Positions 30,906-38,391 of a stretch of DNA of 64,000 bases are shown here, piece after piece (position 1 is the stretch's first letter; every line of letters begins with the position of its first letter). The notes beneath the pieces are model-generated. The model was not told where the DNA came from and ran no database searches. It worked only from the letters and a program-made list of their open reading frames with translations. The stretch spans positions 8,155,001 to 8,219,000 of the forward strand of contig NZ_LT963352.1 in assembly GCF_900236475.1 (NCBI RefSeq), written 5' to 3'. The DNA is from Streptomyces chartreusis NRRL 3882. Lineage in GTDB: Bacteria; Actinomycetota; Actinomycetes; Streptomycetales; Streptomycetaceae. The position numbers and the translations under genes are program-made.

Positions 30906-31840
30906 CCACCACCGCGATCCCCGCGGAGGCCAAGCGCGCCCCCGCCCCCGCCCCGAAACGCCGCCCAAAGCGCGAACGCGAGGGCGCCGCCTGGGTGTTC
31001 CTCTCGCCCTGGGTCCTCGGAGCGATCGTCCTGACGCTGCTGCCGATGGCCGTGTCGCTGTACCTGTCCTTCACCGACTACGACCTGTTCAACCCGCCGA
31101 AGTGGGTGGGCCTGCGCAACTACGTGCAGATGTTCACCGAGGACCCCCGCTACTGGCGCTCGGTCGTGACGACCCTGACCTACGTCGTCATCGCCGTGCC
31201 CCTGCAACTGGCCCTCGCCCTCGTCGTCGCGCTCGCGCTGAAGGGCATGAAGCGCGGCAAGGCCTTCTACCGCTCCGCCTTCTACGCGCCCTCGCTGCTC
31301 GGCGCGTCCATGTCCATCGCCCTGGTCTGGCGGGCCGTCTTCAACGACGGCGGCACGGTGGACAACCTGCTGGGCACCGGCGGCTGGGTCAACAAGCCCG
31401 GCTGGGCCCTGCTCGCCGTGGCCCTGCTGACGGTGTGGCAGTTCGGCGCACCGATGGTCATCTTCCTCGCCGGCCTGCAGCAGATACCCGCCGAGCTGTA
31501 CGAGGCGGCGGCGGTCGACGGGGCCGGGAAATGGCGGCAGTTCCTGTCCGTCACCGTGCCGATGCTGTCCCCGGTGCTCTTCTTCAACCTGGTCCTGCAG
31601 ACCATCCAGGCCTTCCAGGTGTTCACGCCCGCCTTCGCCGTCAGCGCGGGCAAGGGCGGGCCCGCCGACTCGACCCTCGTCTACACCATGTACCTCTACG
31701 ACCGCGGCTTCGTCGCCTCCCACATGGGCTACGCCTCCGCCATGGCCTGGGTGCTGCTCCTCGTGATCGGTGTGGTCACGGCAGTGCTGTTCCGCACCTC
31801 GCGCTCCTGGGTCTTCTACGCCTCCGAGGGGGACCGATGA
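30902..31840 (+). CDS. CUT1 sugar ABC permease (MalF/UgpA-like)
   Basis: This 312-residue permease has a charged N-terminus (RRPKREREG), six membrane segments and the EAA loop YEAAAVDGAGKWRQFLSVTVP. It pairs with the next permease. The start overlaps the binding-protein gene's stop by four bases (ATGA). Confidence 0.92.
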   Translation: MTTTAIPAEAKRAPAPAPKRRPKREREGAAWVFLSPWVLGAIVLTLLPMAVSLYLSFTDYDLFNPPKWVGLRNYVQMFTEDPRYWRSVVTTLTYVVIAVPLQLALALVVALALKGMKRGKAFYRSAFYAPSLLGASMSIALVWRAVFNDGGTVDNLLGTGGWVNKPGWALLAVALLTVWQFGAPMVIFLAGLQQIPAELYEAAAVDGAGKWRQFLSVTVPMLSPVLFFNLVLQTIQAFQVFTPAFAVSAGKGGPADSTLVYTMYLYDRGFVASHMGYASAMAWVLLLVIGVVTAVLFRTSRSWVFYASEGDR

Positions 31841-32697
31841 CCTCGACCGCTGTTGCCCACAAGCCCGTCCGCTGGGGGCGGATCGCCGTCCACCTGGGCT
31901 GCCTGGCCGCGCTGCTGGTCATGCTGTACCCGCTGGCGTGGCTGCTGGCCACCTCGCTCAAGCCCGCCGACGAGGTCATCGCGAGCCTCAACCTGCTGCC
32001 CAGCCACCTGGAGTGGTCGAACTACTCCACCGCCCTGGAGGGCGTCAACGACGTCTCCATCTGGCGGCTGCTGGGCAACTCCCTGCTGATCGCCGGCGGC
32101 GCGGTCCTCGGCAACGTCATCAGCTGCTCGCTCGCCGCCTACGCCTTCGCACGCCTCAGGTTCCGGCTGCGCGGCCCGCTGTTCGCCTTCATGATCGCCA
32201 CGATCATGCTGCCGCACCACGCGGTGCTGATCCCGCAGTACATCATCTTCAACCAGCTCGGCCTGGTGAACACCTACTGGCCGCTGATCCTGCCGAAGTT
32301 CCTGGCCACCGAGGCGTTCTTCGTCTTCCTCATCGTCCAGTTCATGCGCGGCCTGCCACGCGAACTGGAGGAGGCCGCCCGGATCGACGGCTGCGGACCC
32401 TTCCGCAGCTTCTTCCAGGTCGTGCTGCCGCTCACCCGGCCGGCCCTCATCACCACCGCCATCTTCACCTTCATCTGGACCTGGAACGACTTCTTCACGC
32501 AGCTCATCTACCTGTTCGACCCGGACAAGTTCACGCTGACCCTCGCGCTGCGCTCCTTCGTGGACGCCTCCAGCACCTCCGCGTTCGGCCCGATGTTCGC
32601 GATGTCGGTGATCGCGCTGCTGCCGATCGTGCTGTTCTTCCTCGCCTTCCAGCGGTTCCTGGTGGAGGGCATGGCCAGCTCCGGACTGAAGGGGTGA
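31837..32697 (+). CDS. CUT1 sugar ABC permease (MalG/UgpE-like)
   Basis: This 286-residue permease has six membrane segments and the EAA loop EEAARIDGCGPFRSFFQVVLP. It begins inside the previous gene (ATGA overlap). No ATPase gene follows, which fits the common Streptomyces use of a shared MsiK ATPase. Confidence 0.92.
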   Translation: MTSTAVAHKPVRWGRIAVHLGCLAALLVMLYPLAWLLATSLKPADEVIASLNLLPSHLEWSNYSTALEGVNDVSIWRLLGNSLLIAGGAVLGNVISCSLAAYAFARLRFRLRGPLFAFMIATIMLPHHAVLIPQYIIFNQLGLVNTYWPLILPKFLATEAFFVFLIVQFMRGLPRELEEAARIDGCGPFRSFFQVVLPLTRPALITTAIFTFIWTWNDFFTQLIYLFDPDKFTLTLALRSFVDASSTSAFGPMFAMSVIALLPIVLFFLAFQRFLVEGMASSGLKG

Positions 32698-32702
32698 GCG
32701 GG

Positions 32703-33296
32703 ATGCGGACACGTGAGGCCGGTGAGGTGTTCGGGCCGCGCATGACGCTGTTCGCGGACGTGCTGAGCGTCGGCCTCGCCACGTCGGTGGCCTGTCTGCC
32801 GCTGGTGACCGCACCGGCCGCGCTCTCGACGGCGTGCGCCGTACTGCGCGGCGCCGGACAGGACCGGCCCGTCACGGCCGGGCGGTACCTGGTCCTGCTG
32901 CGGCGACGGCTGCGGGCCGGTGACCTGCTGGCGGGGGCCGTCGCCCTGGCCGGGCTGCTGCTGCTCGCGGCCGATCTGGCGCTGGCCGGAGCGGGGCTGC
33001 CCGGGGCGCCGCTGTTCGCGGTGGCCGCCGCCGTCATCGGTGCCTGCGCGGCGGTCGTCGGCCTGCGGGCCTGCGCCCGCCCCGAGTCGCTCACCGACTG
33101 GCGTGCGGCGGTGCGCGGGGCCGCCCGGGACGCCGTGGCGGACGTGGGCGGCAGCGGACTGGTCCTGCTCGCCGTGACGACGGCCGCGCTGTGCGCCTGG
33201 ATGCTCCTGCCCCTGGCCTTCCTGGCGCCGGGGCCGCTGGCCCTCGCGCTCACCGCCGTCGACGTACGCCGGTCGGCTGCTGTTCTCCTGGAGTAG
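32703..33296 (+). CDS. YesL/DUF624-type membrane protein
   Basis: This 197-residue protein has five or so membrane segments and resembles the YesL/DUF624 proteins often linked to sugar ABC systems. Visible blocks are LSVGLATSVACLPLVTAP and a C-terminal ALCAWMLLPLAFLAPGPLALAL. It starts five bases after the permease stop. The role in transport is unknown. Confidence 0.72.
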   Translation: MRTREAGEVFGPRMTLFADVLSVGLATSVACLPLVTAPAALSTACAVLRGAGQDRPVTAGRYLVLLRRRLRAGDLLAGAVALAGLLLLAADLALAGAGLPGAPLFAVAAAVIGACAAVVGLRACARPESLTDWRAAVRGAARDAVADVGGSGLVLLAVTTAALCAWMLLPLAFLAPGPLALALTAVDVRRSAAVLLE

Positions 33297-33404
33297 CCAA
33301 GAGTCAGGGCCCATGGGGCACTTCAGGGGTGAGCACCCTCAGGAGGCGGTCAACCTCATGGTCACAGCCGGCCTGAGGGAGCCCGCCTGAACGAGCCCGT
33401 GGCC

Positions 33405-34112
33405 TCACCGCCGTACGGCGGCGCCGATGCCGATCCGCGGCCATGAACGGGCCGCCGTGAGAAGCGCCTGCGTCCGCTCCGACGGAGTGGCCGCCGCCGC
33501 TGCCGCCGCCAGGGCCGCCGCGGCGCTCGCGATGCCGAGGACCGCGCCCGCAGCCACGTCGCCCGGGTAGTGCACGCCCGTGTGGATACGGGAGTAGCCG
33601 ACGGCGCTCGCCAGCGCCCCGAGCGGCACCGCGGCGGGTGGCAGGACCACGCCTACGGCGGTGGCGAACGCGACCGCCGAGGCCGTGTGCCCGGACGGGA
33701 ACGAGGCGGACGTCGGCATCGGCACGTGCCGGTCCACCGTCACCCGGGCCGCCTCCCGGTCCGGCCGGGCCCGGCGCACCAGGCGCTTGCCGAGCAGATT
33801 GGCGGAGGCCGAGGCCACGGCGATCGCCCCGACGCCGGCGAGCGCGGCCCTCCTCGGCCGCTTCCCGCCCAGGGCCAGGGCCGCGGCGATGGCGAACGAG
33901 ATCTTGGAGTGGTCGGCCGCGTGCGACAGATGACGCAGCGTCCGGTCGAGCGTGGGCGTGGGAGTGGCGGCCACCGCCGCGTACAGGGCGCCGTCCACGG
34001 CTCTGAGGTCGCCCATGACGGCGCCCAGGAGCCGGCGGGGCCCACCCGAGGGCTTCCCGTCCTCCGGGAGCGGACTAAGGGCGTCCTCGTCTGTGGTCGT
34101 CGGATCGGTCAT
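33405..34112 (-). CDS. PAP2-family phosphatase
   Basis: This 235-residue membrane phosphatase of the PAP2 superfamily acts on lipid or isoprenoid phosphates. The three catalytic blocks are visible: KRLVRRARPDRE (KX6RP), SFPSGHTASA (PSGH, with the catalytic His), and SRIHTGVHYPGD (SRXXXXXHXXXD). Hydrophobic segments lie at 75-105 and 155-205. It may work on undecaprenyl or phosphatidic acid phosphate. ATG 34112 follows GGGGAGAAG; the longer in-frame reading is not supported. Confidence 0.88.
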   Translation of the reverse strand: MTDPTTTDEDALSPLPEDGKPSGGPRRLLGAVMGDLRAVDGALYAAVAATPTPTLDRTLRHLSHAADHSKISFAIAAALALGGKRPRRAALAGVGAIAVASASANLLGKRLVRRARPDREAARVTVDRHVPMPTSASFPSGHTASAVAFATAVGVVLPPAAVPLGALASAVGYSRIHTGVHYPGDVAAGAVLGIASAAAALAAAAAAATPSERTQALLTAARSWPRIGIGAAVRR

Positions 34113-34242
34113 GTGCTTCTCCCCGCAGTGGCCTTCCCAGCAAGGTACCGGCTGACGCCGGGCGCACGCTCGGCGCCCCCGCGAGCCGGTACCTCCCGAG
34201 TGCCCATGCCGGGCGACTGAACCCGTCTGCCGGACTGACGGC

Positions 34243-34751
34243 ATGACGTCCCTCTCGCGCCGGGTCCTGCGCGCACTCGACCGTTTCCACGCCGACCGTC
34301 CCTGGGACCACAACGCCCACTTCCACCGCTGGATCCTGAGGCAGCTTGCCAGGCGTGTCGCAAGCGCCCTGGACGTGGGGTGCGGCAGCGGTGATCTCGC
34401 CCGGCTGCTGGCCACCCGGGCGGAGCGGGTGCACGGGATCGACGCCGACCCGGCGATCACGGCCGCGATCGTCTGGCCACCGGCGGCACGCTGGTGATCG
34501 TCGGTGTCTCACGGGAGCGGACGCCCACCGACCGTCTGTTCTCGATGGCGTCCGTCCCGCTCAACCTCGTCATGGCCCTGCTCGAGAACCGGGGCCGTCC
34601 GGCGCCTCGCCCCGTCTCGATGACGGCTCCCACACGTCCGGCGGACATGACGTTCCCGGAGATCGTCCGTGAGGCCCGGACCGTCCTGCCCGGCGCCCGC
34701 CCGCGCCGCCGCCTGTTCTGGCGCTACACGCTGGTGTGGCGCCACCCCTGA
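34243..34751 (+). pseudogene. SAM-dependent methyltransferase with internal deletion
   Basis: Two adjacent frames read as the two ends of one class I methyltransferase. The first (34243-34497) has RWILRQL and the motif-I LDVGCGSGDLARLLATRA and goes out of frame just after DPAI. The second (from about 34477 in the other frame) resumes with TGGTLVIVGVSRE and continues to RRLFWRYTLVWR. The expected middle, about 50-60 residues with the acidic loop and post-I region, is missing, and the reading frame shifts at the join (near 34470-34480). It is therefore a broken gene. The GTGA overlap of the two frames is accidental. Confidence 0.78.
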
Positions 34752-34764
34752 CGGGACCGGTGGC

Positions 34765-37017
34765 TCAGCTCGCGGCGCGGAACGTGCGCAGCCGCAGCGA
34801 GTTGCCGACGACGAAGACCGAGGAGAAGGCCATGGCCGCCCCGGCGATCATCGGCGTCAGCAGACCGGCCGCGGCCAGCGGCAGGGCCGCCACGTTGTAG
34901 GCGAACGCCCAGAACAGGTTGGAGCGGATGGTGCCCAGGGTGCGGCGGGCGAGCCGGATGGCGTCGGCCGCGGCCCGCAGATCGCCCCGGACGAGGGTCA
35001 GGTCGCCGGCCTCGATCGCGGCGTCGGTGCCGGTGCCCATGGCCAGACCGAGGTCGGCCTGGGCGAGGGCCGCCGCGTCGTTGACGCCGTCGCCGACCAT
35101 GGCGACCGACCGGCCCTCGGCCTGGAGCCGCTTGACGACCGCGACCTTGTCCTGCGGGAGCACCTCGGCGACGACGTCCTCCGGTGCGATGCCCACCTCG
35201 CGGGCGACGGACCGGGCCACCGCCTCGTTGTCCCCGGTCAGCAGGATCGGGGTCAGTCCGAGGGCGCGCAGCCGCCGGATCGCCTCGGGGCTGGTCTCCT
35301 TCACCGCGTCGGCGACCTCCAGCACCGCGCGCGCCGCACCGTCCCAGGCGACCGCGATGGCCGTGCGCCCGGCGTCCTCGGCCGCCGCCCGCGCACGGGC
35401 GAGGCCCGTCGGCAGCTCCATGGCCCAGTCGGCCAGCAGCCTCTCCCGCCCGACGAGCACCGCGTGGCCCTCGACGACGCCCTGGACGCCGAGCCCGGGC
35501 ACGTTGGCGAAGTCCTCCGGCGTGGGCAGAGCGCCCAGCTTCTCGAGGGCTCCGTCGGCGACGGCGCGGGCGATCGGGTGCTCGGAGGAGTGTTCCAGCG
35601 CCCCGGCCAGCCGCAGCACCTCGGCCTCGTCGGTGCCGTCCGCGGTGTGCACCGCCAGCAGGGTCATTCGGCCGGTGGTGACGGTGCTGGTCTTGTCGAG
35701 GACGACGGTGTCGACGCGACGCGTGGACTCCAGCACCTCCGGGCCCTTGATGAGGATGCCGAGCTGCGCGCCCCGCCCGGTGCCGACCATCAGCGCGGTC
35801 GGCGTGGCCAGACCGAGGGCGCACGGGCAGGCGATGACCAGGACGGCGACCGCGGCGGTGAAGGCCGCCGTCAGCCCTGCGCCGTTGCCGAGCCAGAAGC
35901 CCAGCGTGCCCAGCGCCAGGGCGATCACCACCGGCACGAACACGGCGGAGATCCGGTCCGCGAGCCGCTGCGCGGCGGCCTTGCCGTTCTGCGCGTCCTC
36001 CACGAGCCGGGCCATCCGGGCCAGCTGGGTGTCGGCGCCGACCCGCGTGGCGCGCACCACGAGCCGCCCGCCGACATTGATCGTGGCGCCGGTGACCGGG
36101 TCGCCCGCTCCCACCTCCACGGGCACGGACTCGCCGGTGAGCATCGAGGCGTCCACGGCGGAGGAGCCCTCCACCACCGTCCCGTCGGTCGCGATCTTCT
36201 CGCCGGGCCGGACCAGGAAGCGGTCCCCGACCCGCAACTCCGCGACCGGAACGGTCTGTTCACGGCCGTCGGCGCGCAGCACGGTGACGTCCTTCGCACC
36301 CAGCTCCAGCAGCGCGCGCAGCGCCGCACCCGCCTTGCGCTTCGCGCGGGCCTCGAAGTACCGGCCGGCCAGGATGAAGGCGGTCACCCCCGCGGCTGCC
36401 TCCAGGTAGATGTTCCCGGCGCCGTCCGTGCGCTCGATGGTCAGCTCGAAGGGGTGCGTCATGCCCGGCGTGCCCGCGGTGCCGAGGAACAGCGCCCACA
36501 GCGACCAGAGGAACGCGGCCGAGGTGCCCACCGAGATCAGCGTGTCCATGGTGGCGGCGCCGTGCCGCGCGTTGGTGAACGCCGCCTTGTGGAAGGGCCA
36601 CGCCGCGTACGTCACGACGGGCGCCGCCAGTGTGAGCGACAGCCACTGCCAGTACTCGAACTGCAGGGCCGGGATCATGGCCATGGCCACGACGGGCACC
36701 GCCAGCACCACGGCCGTGACCAAGCGCTGCCGCAGCGGCCGCAATTCGTCGGGCTCCTCGGCCGGCTCCTCCCGCCCGGCGGGCGGAGCCGGCTCCTGGG
36801 CGGTGTACCCGGTCGCCTCGACGGTGGCGATCAGGTCGCCGACAGAGACGTCACCGCTGTAGCTGACCTTCGCCTTCTCGGTCGCGTAATTGACGGTGGC
36901 GGTGACCCCGTCCATGCGGTTGAGCTTCTTCTCGATGCGCGCTGCGCAGGAGGCGCAGGTCATGCCGCCGATGGCGAGTTCCACTTCGGCGCCGGTGTCG
37001 GTCGTGTCGGTGGTCAT
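34765..37017 (-). CDS. copA: CopA, P1B-type copper-exporting ATPase
   Basis: This 750-residue pump exports Cu(I). Residues 15-80 are a heavy-metal-binding domain with GMTCASCA (Cys21, Cys24). The membrane core has CPC (397-399) in IACPCALGLATP, the TGES loop (LTGESVPVE), HP in SSEHPIA, and GDGVNDAAALAQAD. The phosphorylation site is Asp441, but the usually invariant DKTGT reads DKTST: codon 444 is AGC (35686-35688) in place of a glycine codon. The subunit otherwise looks intact. copZ lies directly upstream, and the pair is expressed from the CsoR-controlled promoter. Confidence 0.9.
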   Translation of the reverse strand: MTTDTTDTGAEVELAIGGMTCASCAARIEKKLNRMDGVTATVNYATEKAKVSYSGDVSVGDLIATVEATGYTAQEPAPPAGREEPAEEPDELRPLRQRLVTAVVLAVPVVAMAMIPALQFEYWQWLSLTLAAPVVTYAAWPFHKAAFTNARHGAATMDTLISVGTSAAFLWSLWALFLGTAGTPGMTHPFELTIERTDGAGNIYLEAAAGVTAFILAGRYFEARAKRKAGAALRALLELGAKDVTVLRADGREQTVPVAELRVGDRFLVRPGEKIATDGTVVEGSSAVDASMLTGESVPVEVGAGDPVTGATINVGGRLVVRATRVGADTQLARMARLVEDAQNGKAAAQRLADRISAVFVPVVIALALGTLGFWLGNGAGLTAAFTAAVAVLVIACPCALGLATPTALMVGTGRGAQLGILIKGPEVLESTRRVDTVVLDKTSTVTTGRMTLLAVHTADGTDEAEVLRLAGALEHSSEHPIARAVADGALEKLGALPTPEDFANVPGLGVQGVVEGHAVLVGRERLLADWAMELPTGLARARAAAEDAGRTAIAVAWDGAARAVLEVADAVKETSPEAIRRLRALGLTPILLTGDNEAVARSVAREVGIAPEDVVAEVLPQDKVAVVKRLQAEGRSVAMVGDGVNDAAALAQADLGLAMGTGTDAAIEAGDLTLVRGDLRAAADAIRLARRTLGTIRSNLFWAFAYNVAALPLAAAGLLTPMIAGAAMAFSSVFVVGNSLRLRTFRAAS

Positions 37018-37020
37018 GGC

Positions 37021-37233
37021 TCACACCCGTCCGGTCAGCTCGTAGCCGGCGTCGTCGACGGTCTCTGCGATCAGGGCGTCGTCGGGCTCGGCGGCACTGG
37101 TGACGGTGACGTGCCCGGCGTCGAGATCGACCTCGACGCCGCTGACGCCCTCCAGCTCGCCGATGGCCTTGGTCAGGGTGGCCTTGCAGTGGCCGCAGGA
37201 CATTCCGGAGACGGCGTAGGTGGTGGCGGGCAT
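37021..37233 (-). CDS. copZ: CopZ, copper chaperone
   Basis: This 70-residue heavy-metal-associated domain has the metal motif SGMSCGHC (Cys12, Cys15 region) and hands Cu(I) to CopA. It is three bases upstream of the CopA start and shares its promoter. Confidence 0.93.
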   Translation of the reverse strand: MPATTYAVSGMSCGHCKATLTKAIGELEGVSGVEVDLDAGHVTVTSAAEPDDALIAETVDDAGYELTGRV

Positions 37234-37299
37234 GGCGTGCCTCCTGGGTACGGTCGCGATTCTCGAATACGGGGCGGGGGTATCCCCTCGCCGCGTTCA

Positions 37300-37328
37300 T
37301 ATATACCCCCGAGGGGTATAGGATGCAA
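37300..37328 (-). promoter_or_regulatory. copZ-copA promoter with CsoR operator
   Basis: On the minus strand a -35 TTGCAT (37328-37323) is 17 bases from -10 TATATA (37305-37300). The spacer holds TATACCCC-CGA-GGGGTATA (37302-37320), a perfect CsoR-type palindrome with a three-base centre that overlaps the -10. CsoR would release on Cu(I) binding. Confidence 0.8.
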
Positions 37329-37341
37329 GCGCGGACGTCGC

Positions 37342-37369
37342 TTGACTTGGTACCCCCCAGGGGTATGGT
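37342..37369 (+). promoter_or_regulatory. Rightward copper-gene promoter with CsoR operator
   Basis: -35 TTGACT (37342-37347), 16-base spacer and -10 TATGGT (37364-37369). The spacer and -10 edge carry TACCCC-CCA-GGGGTA (37351-37365), a second CsoR-type site. The two operators let copper switch both arms together. Confidence 0.75.
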
Positions 37370-37428
37370 GAGCTGCATGGAGGCCCCGCGCAGGAGCGGA
37401 AGGCCCGGTTCTGAAGGAGATGCCGGTC

Positions 37429-38388
37429 ATGAACACCGGACTGAAGATCACGACTTTCGCCGCCGTCCTGGCAGCGACCTTCGGCACGGCCTACGGCGTC
37501 GGCCAGGGCATCGACCCCGTCGTCGCCGACAGCCCGCCGCGACACGAGGACGAGCACACCCGGCCCGCACCGCCGCCCGAGGAGGCCGGCGGTCACACCG
37601 GCCACGACACACCCCCGGCCGGCGGGCTCCAGATCTCCGAGGACGGTTACACCCTCGACCTGCAGACCCCGAGCGTCACCGCCGGGCAGCGGTCCGACCT
37701 GCGCTTCACGGTCAGGGACGGCAGCGGCCGCGCCGTCACCGCCTATCAGCGCGAACACGAGAAGGAACTGCACCTCATCGTGGCCTCACGCGACCTGGTC
37801 ACCTACCGCCACCTGCACCCCACCCGCGCCGCCGACGGCACCTGGAGCACCCCCGTCGACCTGCCCCGCGCGGGCGGCTACCGTGTCTTCGCCGACTTCA
37901 CCCCGGCGAAGAAGGACGCCCGCAACCTCACCCTCGGCGCGGACCTCGCCGCCTCCGGCCCGTACCAGCCGAAGGAACTGCCCGCACCGGCCACCACGGC
38001 CAGGACCGACGGCTACGAAGTGAAGCTGTCCGGCGCCCTGCGCCCGGGCAAGGCGAGCGAACTGAAGCTGAAGGTCTCCCGCGCCGGCCGGCCCGTCACC
38101 GACCTCCAGCCCTACCTCGGCGCGTACGGCCATCTGGTCGCCCTGCGCGCAGGCGACCTCGCCTACCTCCACGTCCACCCGAACGGCGAACCCGGCGACG
38201 GAAGGACCAGGCCCGGCCCGGACATCTCCTTCACGGCCACGGCCCCCAGCGCCGGTTCCTACCGCCTGTTCCTCGACTTCCAGCACGACGGGAAGGTCCA
38301 CACGGCGGCCTTCACCGTCAGCGCCGGGGGAGCGGCGGCCGGTTCCGGTACCCCCGAGGGGCACGCGGACGACGGCCACGGGCACTGA
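37429..38388 (+). CDS. Exported His-rich copper-responsive protein
   Basis: This 319-residue protein has a signal or anchor peptide (LKITTFAAVLAATFGTAYG) and His-rich patches at both ends: HEDEH and GGHTGHD near residues 35-60, and a tail GHADDGHGH. The middle holds two beta-rich repeats with HLHP-type motifs (LVTYRHLHP, DLAYLHVHP), common in metal-binding surface proteins. With a CsoR box in its promoter it is probably a copper-binding or buffering protein outside the membrane. GAAGGAG lies nine bases before ATG 37429, which rules out the ATG at 37420. Confidence 0.75.
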   Translation: MNTGLKITTFAAVLAATFGTAYGVGQGIDPVVADSPPRHEDEHTRPAPPPEEAGGHTGHDTPPAGGLQISEDGYTLDLQTPSVTAGQRSDLRFTVRDGSGRAVTAYQREHEKELHLIVASRDLVTYRHLHPTRAADGTWSTPVDLPRAGGYRVFADFTPAKKDARNLTLGADLAASGPYQPKELPAPATTARTDGYEVKLSGALRPGKASELKLKVSRAGRPVTDLQPYLGAYGHLVALRAGDLAYLHVHPNGEPGDGRTRPGPDISFTATAPSAGSYRLFLDFQHDGKVHTAAFTVSAGGAAAGSGTPEGHADDGHGH

Positions 38389-38391
38389 GCG

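Noticed and set aside
34494..34751. A second independent gene beginning at 34494
   Set aside because: It is the C-terminal end of the same methyltransferase after the deletion.
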